Shown one piece after another: positions 16,794 through 25,598 of a stretch of 64,000 nt of DNA (position 1 is the first letter of the stretch; the number at the start of each line of letters is the position of its first letter). Source of the DNA: Novosphingobium sp. B1 (GTDB lineage: Bacteria; Pseudomonadota; Alphaproteobacteria; Sphingomonadales; Sphingomonadaceae); NCBI RefSeq assembly GCF_900176395.1, contig NZ_FWXL01000003.1, forward strand, positions 310,001-374,000. Reading direction: 5' to 3'. The notes beneath the pieces were generated by a model. The model had not been told where the DNA came from, searched no databases, and saw only the letters and a list, made by a program, of their open reading frames with translations. The position numbers were made by a program, and so were the translations under genes.

Positions 16794-18389
16794 TTAGGCT
16801 GCGAACTGGTTCATCGTGTTGTGGACGCCGCCTGCCTTGAGCGCGGCTTCGCCCGAGAAGTATTCCTTGTGATCGTCGCCAATGTCCGAGCCGGACATGT
16901 TCTGATGCTTCACGCACGCGATGCCCTGGCGGATTTCCTCGCGCTGGACCTGCTTGACGTAGCCAAGCATGCCTTCTTCGCCGAAGTAGCGCTTGGCGAG
17001 GTTGTCGGTGCTGAGCGCGGCGGTGTGGTAGGTCGGCAGCGTGATCAGGTGATGGAAGATGCCAGCCTGCGCCGCAGCATCACGCTGGAACGTGCGGATG
17101 CGCTCGTCAGCTTCTATGCCAAGCTCGGTGCCATCGTAGTCCACGCTCATCAGCTTCGAACGATCGTAGGCCGAGACGTCCTTGCCTGCTTCGACCATCG
17201 CATCATAGACTTGCTGGCGGAAGTTCAGCGTCCAGTTGAACGAGGGGCTGTTGTTATAGACCAGCTTGGCGTTGGGGATCACTTCGCGGATGCGGCTGAC
17301 CATCCCGCCGATCTGGCCGATGTGCGGCTTTTCGGTTTCGATCCACAGCAGGTCCGCGCCGTTCTGCAGCGAGGTGATGCAATCGAGCACGCAACGATCC
17401 TCGCCGGTTCCGCTGCGGAACTGGTAAAGGTTCGAAGGCAGGCGCTTCGGGCGCATCAGCTTGCCATCGCGGGCAATCAGCACGTCGCCGTGGCCGAGAT
17501 TGGCAGGGTCGACTTCATCACAATCGAGGAAGCTGTTGTACTGGTCGCCCAGGTCGCCTGCCTCACGGGTGTAGGCAATCTGCTTGGTAAGGCCAGCACC
17601 CAGCGAGTCGGTGCGGGCAACGATGACGCCATCGTCAACACCAAGTTCCATGAAGGCGTAGCGGACCGCGCGGATCTTCGCGAGGAAGTCCTCGTGCGGA
17701 ACGGTAACCTTGCCGTCCTGGTGGCCGCACTGCTTTTCGTCCGAGACCTGGTTTTCGATCTGGATGCAGCAGGCGCCGGCTTCGATGAATTTCTTGGCGA
17801 GCAGATAAGTTGCTTCTGCGTTGCCGAAGCCCGCGTCGATGTCGGCGATGATCGGCACGATGTGCGTTTCGAACTCGTCGATCTTGTGGAGCAGGCGATG
17901 CGTGTTGACAGCGTCGCCAGCCTTCTTGGCCGCATCGAGATCGCGGAACAGCATGCCGAGCTCGCGGGCGTCTGCCTGCTTGAGGAAGGTGTAGAGTTCC
18001 TCGATCAGGTCCGAGACGCTGGTCTTCTCATGCATCGACTGGTCGGGCAGCGGACCGAATTCGCTGCGCAGTGCGGCAACCATCCAGCCCGAAAGGTAGA
18101 GGTAGCGGCCCTTGGTCGTGCCGAAGTGCTTCTTGATGGAGATCATCTTCTGCTGGCCGATGAACCCGTGCCAGCAGCCGAGCGACTGGGTGTAGTTCGC
18201 GGGGTCAGCGTCATAGGCCTCCATGTCGCGGCGCATGATCTTGGCGGTGTAGCGCGCAATATCGAGGCCGGTGTGGAAACGGTTCTGCAGGCGCATGCGG
18301 GCCACGCTCTCGGGCTCGATGCCATCCCAGGTCTGGGCGAAAGGCGCGATGGCCTTGCCTGCTTCGACGATCTTGCTGTGGTAGGTCAT
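16794..18389 (-). CDS. aceA: Isocitrate lyase (long class)
   Basis: Isocitrate lyase splits isocitrate into glyoxylate and succinate, the first step of the glyoxylate shunt used for growth on acetate and fatty acids. At 531 residues it belongs to the longer bacterial class. The catalytic cysteine lies in EKQCGHQDGK (the position of the KKCGH signature), and the metal-binding block IIADIDAGFG and VARTDSLGAG are present. The ATG at 18389 starts MTYHSKIVEAG; an in-frame GTG upstream falls in the operator region. It is divergent from a ScfR/RamB-type regulator, with a perfect inverted repeat between them. No malate synthase gene is in the window. Confidence 0.96.
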   Translation of the reverse strand: MTYHSKIVEAGKAIAPFAQTWDGIEPESVARMRLQNRFHTGLDIARYTAKIMRRDMEAYDADPANYTQSLGCWHGFIGQQKMISIKKHFGTTKGRYLYLSGWMVAALRSEFGPLPDQSMHEKTSVSDLIEELYTFLKQADARELGMLFRDLDAAKKAGDAVNTHRLLHKIDEFETHIVPIIADIDAGFGNAEATYLLAKKFIEAGACCIQIENQVSDEKQCGHQDGKVTVPHEDFLAKIRAVRYAFMELGVDDGVIVARTDSLGAGLTKQIAYTREAGDLGDQYNSFLDCDEVDPANLGHGDVLIARDGKLMRPKRLPSNLYQFRSGTGEDRCVLDCITSLQNGADLLWIETEKPHIGQIGGMVSRIREVIPNAKLVYNNSPSFNWTLNFRQQVYDAMVEAGKDVSAYDRSKLMSVDYDGTELGIEADERIRTFQRDAAAQAGIFHHLITLPTYHTAALSTDNLAKRYFGEEGMLGYVKQVQREEIRQGIACVKHQNMSGSDIGDDHKEYFSGEAALKAGGVHNTMNQFAA

Positions 18390-18481
18390 GTCCCGTGTTC
18401 CCTCACGTGGTGTGCGTCTGTGTGAGACCGGGGTAACGCGCGAATCGCAGGTGCGGAACGGCGCGCGAAGTGATGTTGTCA

Positions 18482-18508
18482 AACTTTACAGGATATGATT
18501 GTAAAGTT
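18482..18508. promoter_or_regulatory. Candidate operator between aceA and its regulator
   Basis: Perfect 9-bp arms AACTTTACA (18482-18490) and TGTAAAGTT (18500-18508) flank a 9-base centre. The half-site resembles the AACTTTGCAAA core reported for RamB in corynebacteria. The repeat lies 93 bases from the aceA start and 28 bases from the regulator start, well placed to control both divergent promoters. Confidence 0.7.
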
Positions 18509-18535
18509 GTACAGTGACGACAAGGATCATGTGAA

Positions 18536-19930
18536 GTGTCGACAAGACCTTTGTATCTCGGCCCGAGACTCAAGCGCATCCGGCGGGAACTGGGGCTGAC
18601 GCAGCAGGCGATGGCCGACGAGCTGGGCATTTCGCCGAGCTACATTGCACTTATCGAGCGCAACCAGCGACCTTTGACGGCAGACCTGCTGTTGCGGCTG
18701 GCGCGGGCCTACAAGCTCGACATGGCGGACCTCGCCAGCGATGAGCGGGATGACTACGCGCGCAGGATGGCAGACGCGCTGCGCGATCCGATCTTCAACG
18801 ATATCGACCTGCCCGCGCTGGAAGTATCGGACGTTGCGGCGAGCTTCCCGGGGGTGACCGAGGCGCTGCTGCGGCTTTACGGGGCTTGGCAGCGCGAGCA
18901 GCAAGCGCTGGCAGAGCAGCGCAGTGCAGTGCCAGGGACGGGTGCCAGCGATCCGGTGGGCGAAGCGCGGCGCTTCGTGGCGGCGAGGCGCAACTATTTT
19001 CCGTCCATTGATTCGAAGGCGGAAGAACTGGCAGACGAGATCGCCAAGGCGGGCGGCGCGGCGGAGTGGCTGCGGCTGCGCGGGGTGCGGGTGCGATTCC
19101 TGCCGCCCGACGTGATGATGGACGCCGTGCGGCGTTATGACCGGCACAACGAGCAGTTGCTGATCGACGATACCCTGTCGCCATCGGGGCGGGCGTGGCA
19201 GCTGATGCAGCACATTGCCTATACGGCGCTGCGGAGCGAGATCGCGGGCGTGATCCGGGGCGAGAGCTTTGCCAGCGAGACGGCGGCGCGGCTGGTGCGG
19301 CGGGCGCTGGCGGGATACGCGGCGGCGGCGCTGGTGATGCCTTATGACCGCTTTGCGCGGGCAGTGGATGCGCGGCGCTATGACATCGAGGCGCTGTCCG
19401 GGCAGTTCGGGGCGAGTTTCGAGCAGGTGTCGCATCGGCTGACCACGCTGAACCGGCCGGGGCAGGAGCGGGTGCCGTTCTTCTTCATTCGCGTGGATAC
19501 GGCGGGCAACGTCTCGAAACGACTGGATGGCGCGGGCTTCCCCTTTGCCGCGCATGGTGGCGGGTGTCCGCTGTGGAGCGTGCATGAATGCTTCCGCAAC
19601 CCAGGCGAGATCGTGACGCAGTGGCTGGAACTGCCGGATGGACAGCGCTTCTTCTCGCTGGCGCGGACGGTGACTTCGGGCGGCGGCGGTTTCGGGCGAC
19701 CGCGTTGGACGCGGGCGATTGCGCTGGCCTGTGCGGCAGAACACGCACCGCGACTGGTCTATGCGGCCGGCGCTGATCCCAAGGCGGTTGAGGCAACGCC
19801 GATCGGCGTGACCTGCCGCCTGTGCCACAGGGCACAGTGCACGGCGCGGGCCGAGCCGCCGATCGGTCGAGAGATTCTGCCTGACGACTATCGGCGCGGG
19901 GCCGAGCCGTTCAGCTTTGCGGAGAGTTGA
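18536..19930 (+). CDS. ScfR/RamB-type XRE regulator with IrrE-like and Cys-rich domains
   Basis: Regulator of 464 residues in the short-chain fatty acyl-CoA regulator (ScfR) family, which includes RamB and PrpR-like proteins of the glyoxylate and methylcitrate pathways. An N-terminal XRE helix-turn-helix (about 8-65) has GLTQQAMADELGISPSYI; a central IrrE/ImmA-like domain follows in which the HExxH zinc motif is degenerate (QHIAY). The C-terminal domain carries CRLCHRAQCTARAEPP, a conserved cysteine cluster. The start is GTG at 18536. It is divergent from aceA and most likely controls it in response to acyl-CoA level. Its 3' end overlaps the convergent DUF2474 gene by 20 bases. Confidence 0.9.
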   Translation: MSTRPLYLGPRLKRIRRELGLTQQAMADELGISPSYIALIERNQRPLTADLLLRLARAYKLDMADLASDERDDYARRMADALRDPIFNDIDLPALEVSDVAASFPGVTEALLRLYGAWQREQQALAEQRSAVPGTGASDPVGEARRFVAARRNYFPSIDSKAEELADEIAKAGGAAEWLRLRGVRVRFLPPDVMMDAVRRYDRHNEQLLIDDTLSPSGRAWQLMQHIAYTALRSEIAGVIRGESFASETAARLVRRALAGYAAAALVMPYDRFARAVDARRYDIEALSGQFGASFEQVSHRLTTLNRPGQERVPFFFIRVDTAGNVSKRLDGAGFPFAAHGGGCPLWSVHECFRNPGEIVTQWLELPDGQRFFSLARTVTSGGGGFGRPRWTRAIALACAAEHAPRLVYAAGADPKAVEATPIGVTCRLCHRAQCTARAEPPIGREILPDDYRRGAEPFSFAES

Positions 19931-20072
19931 GCCAGAAACGGATAATCATCGCGACCACGCCCAAGGTGAGGACGCTGGCAAGCCAGATTGCCGCCATCCA
20001 GCCAAGGCGCTGCCACAGTGGCTTGGCATCGGCCCTGTCCGCACCATCGAGGCGGGGATCAATGATAGCCAT
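19911..20072 (-). CDS. DUF2474 small membrane protein of cytochrome bd operon
   Basis: Protein of 53 residues with one predicted transmembrane helix (about residues 25-46, from WMAAIWLASV to VVAMIIRFW) preceded by KPLWQRLGW, the pattern of DUF2474 proteins encoded after cytochrome bd genes. Its ATG at 20072 overlaps the cydB stop by 14 bases, which implies coupled translation. By analogy with CydX and CydY it probably stabilises the oxidase; this is inference. Its 3' end overlaps the convergent ScfR gene by 20 bases. Confidence 0.85.
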   Translation of the reverse strand: MAIIDPRLDGADRADAKPLWQRLGWMAAIWLASVLTLGVVAMIIRFWLNSPQS

Positions 20073-21057
20073 GTTCGCCGACCTTGCCGCGGAACACCCA
20101 GTAGGCCCATCCGGTGTAAACGAGGATCAGCGGCATGATCAGGCCGACGCCAATCAGCATGAAGACCTGACTGCGTTCCGGCGCGGCCGCATCCCAGATG
20201 GAGATGCTCTGCGGCACGACCCAAGGCCACATCGACACGCCAAGGCCGATCATGCCCAGCAGGAACAGGCCGAGGGCGTAAAGGAACGGCCGGACCGGCT
20301 GGCGGGCATGGACGGCACGAAGCAGCAGGATCGCAAGACCCGCGGTCAGCATCGGCACCGGCACCAGCCAGAAGATCATCGGTTCGGTAAACCAACGCTG
20401 GAAGTACTGGTGCGCCAGGAAAGGCGTGGCGAGGCTGACGCTGGCCATCAGCGCGAGCGTGGCCCATGCGGCAAGCCGGGCATAGCGGAATGCCTTGTCC
20501 TCGGCGCTGCCCTCCACCTTGATCGCCAGCCAGCACGCGCCCAGCAACGCATATCCGGCGACGACGCCAGCGCCGGTCATCAAGGAATAGGGAGAAAGCC
20601 AGTCGAGCCAGCCGCCGGCATAGGCGCGGCCCTCCACGTGAATGCCCTGCAGCAGGGCACCAAGCGTGATCCCCTGCGCCAATGCGGCGATGAGCGAGCC
20701 GGCAAAGAATGCCCAGTCCCAGAATGCGCGATGACGGGGATCGCGCCATCGGAATTCGAAGGCGACGCCGCGAAAGACGAGGCCCAGCAGCATGGCGATT
20801 ATCAGCGGATAGGTGGCGGGCAGGATGATGGCATAGGCAAGCGGAAAGGCCGCGAACAGCCCTCCCCCGCCGAGCACGAGCCAGGTCTCGTTACCGTCCC
20901 ACACCGGCGCGATGGCGTTCATGGCCTGATCGCGCTCGGCCCCTTCGTGGAACCACGGGAAAAGGATGCCGATGCCGAGGTCAAAGCCGTCCATGACCAC
21001 ATACATCAGCACGGCGAAGGCGATGATGAGCGCCCAGATCGTTGTGAGGTCGATCAT
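20059..21057 (-). CDS. cydB: Cytochrome bd-type quinol oxidase subunit II
   Basis: Inner-membrane subunit of 332 residues with about eight or nine transmembrane helices. It starts MIDLTTIWALIIAFAVLMYVV and shows the conserved VMDGFDLGIGIL and NGNETWLVL-like block (here DGNETWLVLGGG). It pairs with CydA to reduce oxygen with quinol without pumping protons. The ATG overlaps the cydA stop by four bases (ATGA). Together with DUF2474 it resembles the cyanide-insensitive CioAB type found in pseudomonads and many alphaproteobacteria. Confidence 0.95.
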   Translation of the reverse strand: MIDLTTIWALIIAFAVLMYVVMDGFDLGIGILFPWFHEGAERDQAMNAIAPVWDGNETWLVLGGGGLFAAFPLAYAIILPATYPLIIAMLLGLVFRGVAFEFRWRDPRHRAFWDWAFFAGSLIAALAQGITLGALLQGIHVEGRAYAGGWLDWLSPYSLMTGAGVVAGYALLGACWLAIKVEGSAEDKAFRYARLAAWATLALMASVSLATPFLAHQYFQRWFTEPMIFWLVPVPMLTAGLAILLLRAVHARQPVRPFLYALGLFLLGMIGLGVSMWPWVVPQSISIWDAAAPERSQVFMLIGVGLIMPLILVYTGWAYWVFRGKVGEHGYH

Positions 21058-22490
21058 GACGCGGCTCCATCGCTCTGGGCATCCATATGCTGGGCAGGCG
21101 TGATGCCGGCCGAGCGGATCGGCGCGCGCTCTTCCTCTTCCAGCGCCGGTTCGTGCGGGTGCGGTGGGTCCTTCATCAGGTGCACGATATACCAGGTGCC
21201 GATGCCGAAGACCGCAAAGTAGACCACGACAAACGCCGCAAGCGAAGTGGCAACTGCAGGTGCCGCGATCGGGCTGACCGAGTCCGCCGTGGTGAGCAAG
21301 CCATAGACCGTGTAGGGCTGGCGCCCGACTTCGGTCGTCACCCAACCGGCGATCACCGCGATGAAGCCTGAGGGGCCCATCAGCACGGCGAGGCGGTGTA
21401 GCAGCGGCCAGTCATAGAGCTTCTTGCGCGTGCGGGCGAGCAGGCTCCACAGGCCGAGGCCGAGCATCAGGAAGCCAAGGCCAACCATGATGCGGAATGA
21501 CCAGAACACGATCCACACCGGGGGCCGCTTATCTGGCGCAATGGTATCCAGCCCCGCAAGCGGGGCGTTCGGATCATGCTTCAGGATCAGGCTCGAAGCC
21601 TTGGGGATGGCGATCGCGTAATCGAGCTTCTGGTCCTTGTCGTCGGGAATGCCGAACAGGTAGAGCGGCGCGCCATCGGGGTGGGACTGGTAGTGCCCCT
21701 CCATCGCCATGACCTTGGCAGGCTGGTGTTCCAGCGTGTTTAGGCCGTGCATGTCGCCAACGAAGATCTGCACCGGGGCGACCAGCGCCGCCATCCACAT
21801 CGCCATAGAGAACATCTTGCGGGCGTGGAGGTTGACGCGGTCCCTGAGCAGGTGCCACGCGCCAACTGCACCGACGACGAAGGCGGTCGTCAGATAAGCG
21901 GCAATGACGGTGTGGACGAGGCGATAGGGGAAGCTTGGATTGAAGATGATCGCAGCCCAGCTCGGCCCGGGCATGAACGCGCCATTGGGGCCGATCTCGA
22001 AGCCGGTCGGGGTCTGCATCCACGAATTCACGGAGAGGATCCAGAAGGCCGATATGAAGGTGCCGACGGCAACCATCAGGGTGGCGGCAAAGTGAAGCCC
22101 CCTGCCCACCCGATTCATGCCGAACAACATCACGCCAAGGAAACCGGCTTCAAGGAAGAACGCTGTAAGCACTTCATAGGCCATGAGCGGGCCGATCACG
22201 CCGCCGACCTTGTCGGAAAACACCGACCAGTTGGTGCCGAACTGGTAGGACATGACGAGGCCCGAGACTACGCCCATCGCAAAGGCGACCGAAAAGATCT
22301 TCAGCCAGTAGCGGAACAGGTCGAGGTAGAGTTCCTTGCCAGTCTTGAGCCAGAGCGCCTCGAGAACGGCGAGGTAGCTGGCAAGACCGATGGAAAAAGC
22401 CGGAAAAATGAAGTGGAAGCTCACCGTGAAGGCGAACTGCATCCGCGCGAGAACCAGCGCCGCCGCCTGGGCGTCCATACCTGCGAACAC
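21054..22490 (-). CDS. cydA: Cytochrome bd-type quinol oxidase subunit I (CioA-like)
   Basis: Haem-bearing subunit of 478 residues. Blocks such as SYQFGTNWSVFSDKVGG, AYEVLTAFFLEAGFLG and SVNSWMQTPTGFE match cyanide-insensitive oxidases (CioA) better than E. coli CydA, and the quinol-binding loop is short. Ligand residues include the early histidine in FTVSFHFIFPAF. The start is taken as GTG at 22490 because GGGGAG lies six bases upstream and the protein then begins MFAGMDAQ, like CioA; an ATG at 22478 is also possible. First gene of the cydA-cydB-DUF2474 unit. Confidence 0.94.
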   Translation of the reverse strand: MFAGMDAQAAALVLARMQFAFTVSFHFIFPAFSIGLASYLAVLEALWLKTGKELYLDLFRYWLKIFSVAFAMGVVSGLVMSYQFGTNWSVFSDKVGGVIGPLMAYEVLTAFFLEAGFLGVMLFGMNRVGRGLHFAATLMVAVGTFISAFWILSVNSWMQTPTGFEIGPNGAFMPGPSWAAIIFNPSFPYRLVHTVIAAYLTTAFVVGAVGAWHLLRDRVNLHARKMFSMAMWMAALVAPVQIFVGDMHGLNTLEHQPAKVMAMEGHYQSHPDGAPLYLFGIPDDKDQKLDYAIAIPKASSLILKHDPNAPLAGLDTIAPDKRPPVWIVFWSFRIMVGLGFLMLGLGLWSLLARTRKKLYDWPLLHRLAVLMGPSGFIAVIAGWVTTEVGRQPYTVYGLLTTADSVSPIAAPAVATSLAAFVVVYFAVFGIGTWYIVHLMKDPPHPHEPALEEEERAPIRSAGITPAQHMDAQSDGAAS

Positions 22491-22557
22491 GTTTATCTCC
22501 CCAATTCGGGATAGGGCGTCTTCTTTTGGCGCCTCAAGCACTTCCTAGCCATATATA

Positions 22558-22588
22558 AGCATAATCTAAAGTGATATTCCCGAGGCAA
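22558..22588 (-). promoter_or_regulatory. Possible cydA promoter
   Basis: On the minus strand TTGCCT (22583-22588) is followed, 19 bases on, by TATGCT (22558-22563), in an A+T-rich stretch rare for this genome. The spacing is longer than ideal. No FNR-type TTGAT-N4-ATCAA box was seen. Confidence 0.3.
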
Positions 22589-22701
22589 CGGTTGCAGTTT
22601 CTGCACGCAAACAACCACTGTGCGAACGCGACGTTCCTCCAAACTTGCAGCATGTTGCAGGGGGGGCTATCGGCGCGCTTCCTGCCGGTTTGACCGGCGC
22701 G

Positions 22702-23226
22702 ATGAAAGCCCTGCCGTTGTCCAAGATCATTCCGCTTGCCGATGTCGATCCCGCGCTGGTCGAGCAATTGCTCGATGCAGCGTTCGAGCCGACGCGGCAC
22801 CAGCGAACGGCCTACAAGGTGCGCGAAGGGATGGAACCGCTCGGCAACCTTTCGTTCGCGGCGCTCGATGACGATGACATGCTGGCGGGCACGATCCAGT
22901 GCTGGCCGGTGGCGCTGACCGATGCGGATGGCCGGATGCATCCGATGATCATGGTCGGTCCGGTAGCCGTCATTCCCCATCTGCAGGGCGAAGGGTTCGG
23001 CAAGGCGCTTATGACCGCAGCACTTACCGCAATCGATCCGCGCGCACCGCTGCCGCAGGTGCTGATTGGCGATCCCGAGTATTACGAGCGGCTGTTCGGC
23101 TTCAGCAGCGCCCAAACCGGGGGCTGGCGCCTGCCCGGGCCCTTTGAACAGCATCGCCTGCTGTGCCGCACCGCAAATCCAGCCGTCCTGCCGCAAGAGG
23201 GCATGCTGGGGCCTTGGCGACGCTGA
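22702..23226 (+). CDS. GNAT-family N-acetyltransferase (YhbS-like)
   Basis: Acetyltransferase of 174 residues. The acetyl-CoA site is in VGPVAVIPHLQGEGFGKALM (in parts VGPVAVIPHLQGEGFG and KALM), and IGDPEYYERLFGF is the YhbS-type block that precedes the C-terminal strand. The ATG at 22702 is chosen since it begins MKALPLSKIIPL; an in-frame ATG at 22645 would add 19 poorly conserved residues. It starts a plus-strand run with DUF1285, Nudix and cca. The substrate is unknown. Confidence 0.85.
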   Translation: MKALPLSKIIPLADVDPALVEQLLDAAFEPTRHQRTAYKVREGMEPLGNLSFAALDDDDMLAGTIQCWPVALTDADGRMHPMIMVGPVAVIPHLQGEGFGKALMTAALTAIDPRAPLPQVLIGDPEYYERLFGFSSAQTGGWRLPGPFEQHRLLCRTANPAVLPQEGMLGPWRR

Positions 23227-23249
23227 CCCGATCTGGCATCGGCAGGGGC

Positions 23250-23816
23250 GTGCCTTATGAACCGCCCCCCGAACTCGCCGCGCTGAGCCTTGGCCAACTG
23301 GCCGAGCAGGTCGCAGCACGCAAGCTGCCGCCCATCGACCAGTGGTCCCCGCAGGATGTGGGCGATAGCGAGATGCGCATCGCAGCGGACGGCCGCTGGT
23401 ATCATCAGGGCGGAGAGATACGCCGGCCTGCCATGGTGCGCGCCTTCTCATCGCTCCTTGTCCGCGACGATTCGGGACAGCACTGGCTGGTCACGCCGTT
23501 CCAGAAGCTGTCGATCGAGGTCGAGGACGCAGCGTTCATTGCCACGGACATGCAGGCAACCGTAGATGCACAAGGGCGGGCGGTACTGGCATTCCGGCTC
23601 AACAGCGACGATCTGGTGATCTGCGGGCCTGATCACCCCCTTCGCGTGACAGGGACGCACGATGTGCCTGCGTTTTATCTCTCCGTCCGCCATGGCACCG
23701 AAGCACGTCTCAATCGCAGCACCTATGGCCAGTTGATCGAGCATGCGCTGGCCATTGGCGGATCCGAGCTGGCGGTGGAAAGCCAGGGAGCACGGTTCGT
23801 GCTTGTCCCCGCATGA
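23250..23816 (+). CDS. DUF1285 family protein
   Basis: Protein of 188 residues in the DUF1285 family, a common alphaproteobacterial and gamma-proteobacterial group of two small beta-rich domains with no known activity. Typical signatures are PPIDQWSP, WYHQGGEIRRPAMVRAFSSLL and LVTPFQKLSIEVEDAAF. The start is uncertain: GTG at 23250 gives VPYEPPPEL; a TTG at 23214 overlapping the GNAT stop is an alternative. Its stop overlaps the Nudix ATG by four bases (ATGA), a link seen often between these two families. Confidence 0.85.
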   Translation: MPYEPPPELAALSLGQLAEQVAARKLPPIDQWSPQDVGDSEMRIAADGRWYHQGGEIRRPAMVRAFSSLLVRDDSGQHWLVTPFQKLSIEVEDAAFIATDMQATVDAQGRAVLAFRLNSDDLVICGPDHPLRVTGTHDVPAFYLSVRHGTEARLNRSTYGQLIEHALAIGGSELAVESQGARFVLVPA

Positions 23817-24415
23817 CCCTGGGAGATCGGCTGACCGCGCTTTTCGCCGCAGGTCACCGCGCCCCCCTGCAGGACCTTTACGAAGACTGGCGGCCCTTGC
23901 CCGAACAAGGACTGCGCCCTGCGGCAGTCCTGATCGCGGTGACCGACCGCGTGGGCCATCCCGATGGGCCGGGTGTGCTCGTGACCCATCGCCCATCGCA
24001 CATGCGCGCGCATCCGGGGCAGGCCGCCTTCCCCGGCGGCAAGCTCGATCCCGGTGAGACTCCGGTAGAGGCCGCGCTGCGCGAAGCAAACGAGGAACTG
24101 GGCATCCGGCCCGAAGACGTGACGGTCATCGGCGAGACCGACCGTTTCCGCACCGGCACGGGCTATGACATCACGCCCGTGCTGGCGCTGGTGCCTCCTG
24201 ACCTTGACCTGCACCCCAACCCGGCAGAAGTCGCCGACTGGTTCGAACCGCCGTTGGGCTATCTGCTCGATCCGGCAAATCATGTCTCGCAATCAGCCGA
24301 GTGGAATGGCCGCACGGGCCGCTATATCGAGATCCTGTGGCAGCAGCACCGCATCTGGGGCGTAACCGCGGCGATCATATCCAACCTGTCGAAACGAATC
24401 CGCTGGCATGACTGA
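23813..24415 (+). CDS. Nudix hydrolase, CoA pyrophosphatase type
   Basis: Hydrolase of 200 residues. The Nudix box is complete, from GGKLDPGE to REANEELGI, and the preceding LVTHRPSHMRAHPGQAAFP is the UPF0035 signature of coenzyme A pyrophosphatases (NudL/YeaB, PCD1). It probably cleaves CoA or oxidised CoA to phosphopantetheine and 3',5'-ADP, needing magnesium or manganese. It overlaps DUF1285 by four bases and cca by eight, so the three are co-translated. Confidence 0.92.
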   Translation: MTLGDRLTALFAAGHRAPLQDLYEDWRPLPEQGLRPAAVLIAVTDRVGHPDGPGVLVTHRPSHMRAHPGQAAFPGGKLDPGETPVEAALREANEELGIRPEDVTVIGETDRFRTGTGYDITPVLALVPPDLDLHPNPAEVADWFEPPLGYLLDPANHVSQSAEWNGRTGRYIEILWQQHRIWGVTAAIISNLSKRIRWHD

Positions 24416-25595
24416 CCGACTACCATCAGCCCCCTGGACCTCGCGTGAGGACCTCGCCACTCTCGTCGCCGCGCTCGATTCTCAGGCCGAAGGCAACTCG
24501 CGTTGGGTCGGCGGGGTTGTGCGCGACACGATCCTTGGCCTGTCGCCCAAGGATGTCGACATGGCCACGACGCTGCTGCCCGAGGAGACCATGGCACGGC
24601 TGGAGGCCGCAGGGATCCGGTCGATCCCCACGGGCATTGCCCATGGTACGGTGACAGCTGTGCTGTCCGAAGGGTCGGTCGAGATCACGACATTGCGTCG
24701 CGATGTCTCCACCGATGGCCGGCACGCCACGGTCGCCTTCTCGACTCGGTGGCAGGACGATGCGGCGCGGCGCGATTTCACGATCAACGCGCTTTACGCC
24801 GATCCGCGCACGCTCGAGGTTTTCGACTATCACAGCGGTCTGTCCGATCTAGCCGCGCGACGCGTCAGGTTCATCGGCGATGCGCGGGAACGCATCCGCG
24901 AGGATTACCTGCGCATCCTGCGGTACTTCCGCTTTCAGGCGCGGTTCGGCTCCGAGCCTGCCGATGCTGAGGCCGAGGCCGCGATCCAGGAACTGGCTGC
25001 GGGCCTAAAGGGGCTTTCACGCGAACGCGTCGGCTGGGAATTGATGAACCTGCTGAGCTTGCCTGATCCGGCACCGACAATTGCGCGCATGTCCGAGTTG
25101 GGCGTGCTCGAGCAAGTGCTGCCCGAAAGCGGCGCTGATGGCCGGGCCGCCCTGTCGGCACTGGTCGCGCACGAAATCGCCGAGGGCACGGCGCCTGACG
25201 GACTGCGCAGGCTGGCGGCCCTGCTTCCGGCAAGCCCGGCGATGGCAGAGCAGGTCGCCGCAAGGCTGCGGCTCTCGACCTCTCAGCGCAAGCGGCTTGC
25301 GACGGCTGCGGCGCGTGAGGGCGTAGCGGGCGAGGCCCGCGCCCTCGCCTATCGGCTGGGCGCCGTGGCAGCGCGCGATCGCCTGTTGCTGACGAACCAG
25401 GCGATCGCCGAGCTTGATGGTTGGGAGTGCCCGGTCTTTCCGCTGAAAGGCGGCGCCATCGTGGCGAGGGGAATCATGGCGGGGCCGGAAGTGGCGCGCC
25501 TGCTGCGTGCAGTAGAGCAGCGGTGGATAGAGGAAGGCTTTCCTGATGAAATCCGGGTGGGCGAGCTGCTGGACGCCGAACTGGCAGGGCGCTGA
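24408..25595 (+). CDS. cca: CCA tRNA nucleotidyltransferase / poly(A) polymerase family
   Basis: Class II nucleotidyltransferase of 395 residues. The head domain has WVGGVVRDTILGLSPKDVDMAT, with the catalytic aspartates in DVD, then RRDFTINAL and the RERIREDYLRILRYFRF block that selects nucleotides. It adds or repairs the 3' CCA of tRNA. Some relatives are poly(A) polymerases; the single such gene seen and the domain order favour CCA addition. Its ATG sits inside the last codons of the Nudix gene. It is convergent with the dnaJ-domain gene, three bases away. Confidence 0.93.
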   Translation: MTDRLPSAPWTSREDLATLVAALDSQAEGNSRWVGGVVRDTILGLSPKDVDMATTLLPEETMARLEAAGIRSIPTGIAHGTVTAVLSEGSVEITTLRRDVSTDGRHATVAFSTRWQDDAARRDFTINALYADPRTLEVFDYHSGLSDLAARRVRFIGDARERIREDYLRILRYFRFQARFGSEPADAEAEAAIQELAAGLKGLSRERVGWELMNLLSLPDPAPTIARMSELGVLEQVLPESGADGRAALSALVAHEIAEGTAPDGLRRLAALLPASPAMAEQVAARLRLSTSQRKRLATAAAREGVAGEARALAYRLGAVAARDRLLLTNQAIAELDGWECPVFPLKGGAIVARGIMAGPEVARLLRAVEQRWIEEGFPDEIRVGELLDAELAGR

Positions 25596-25598
25596 AAC

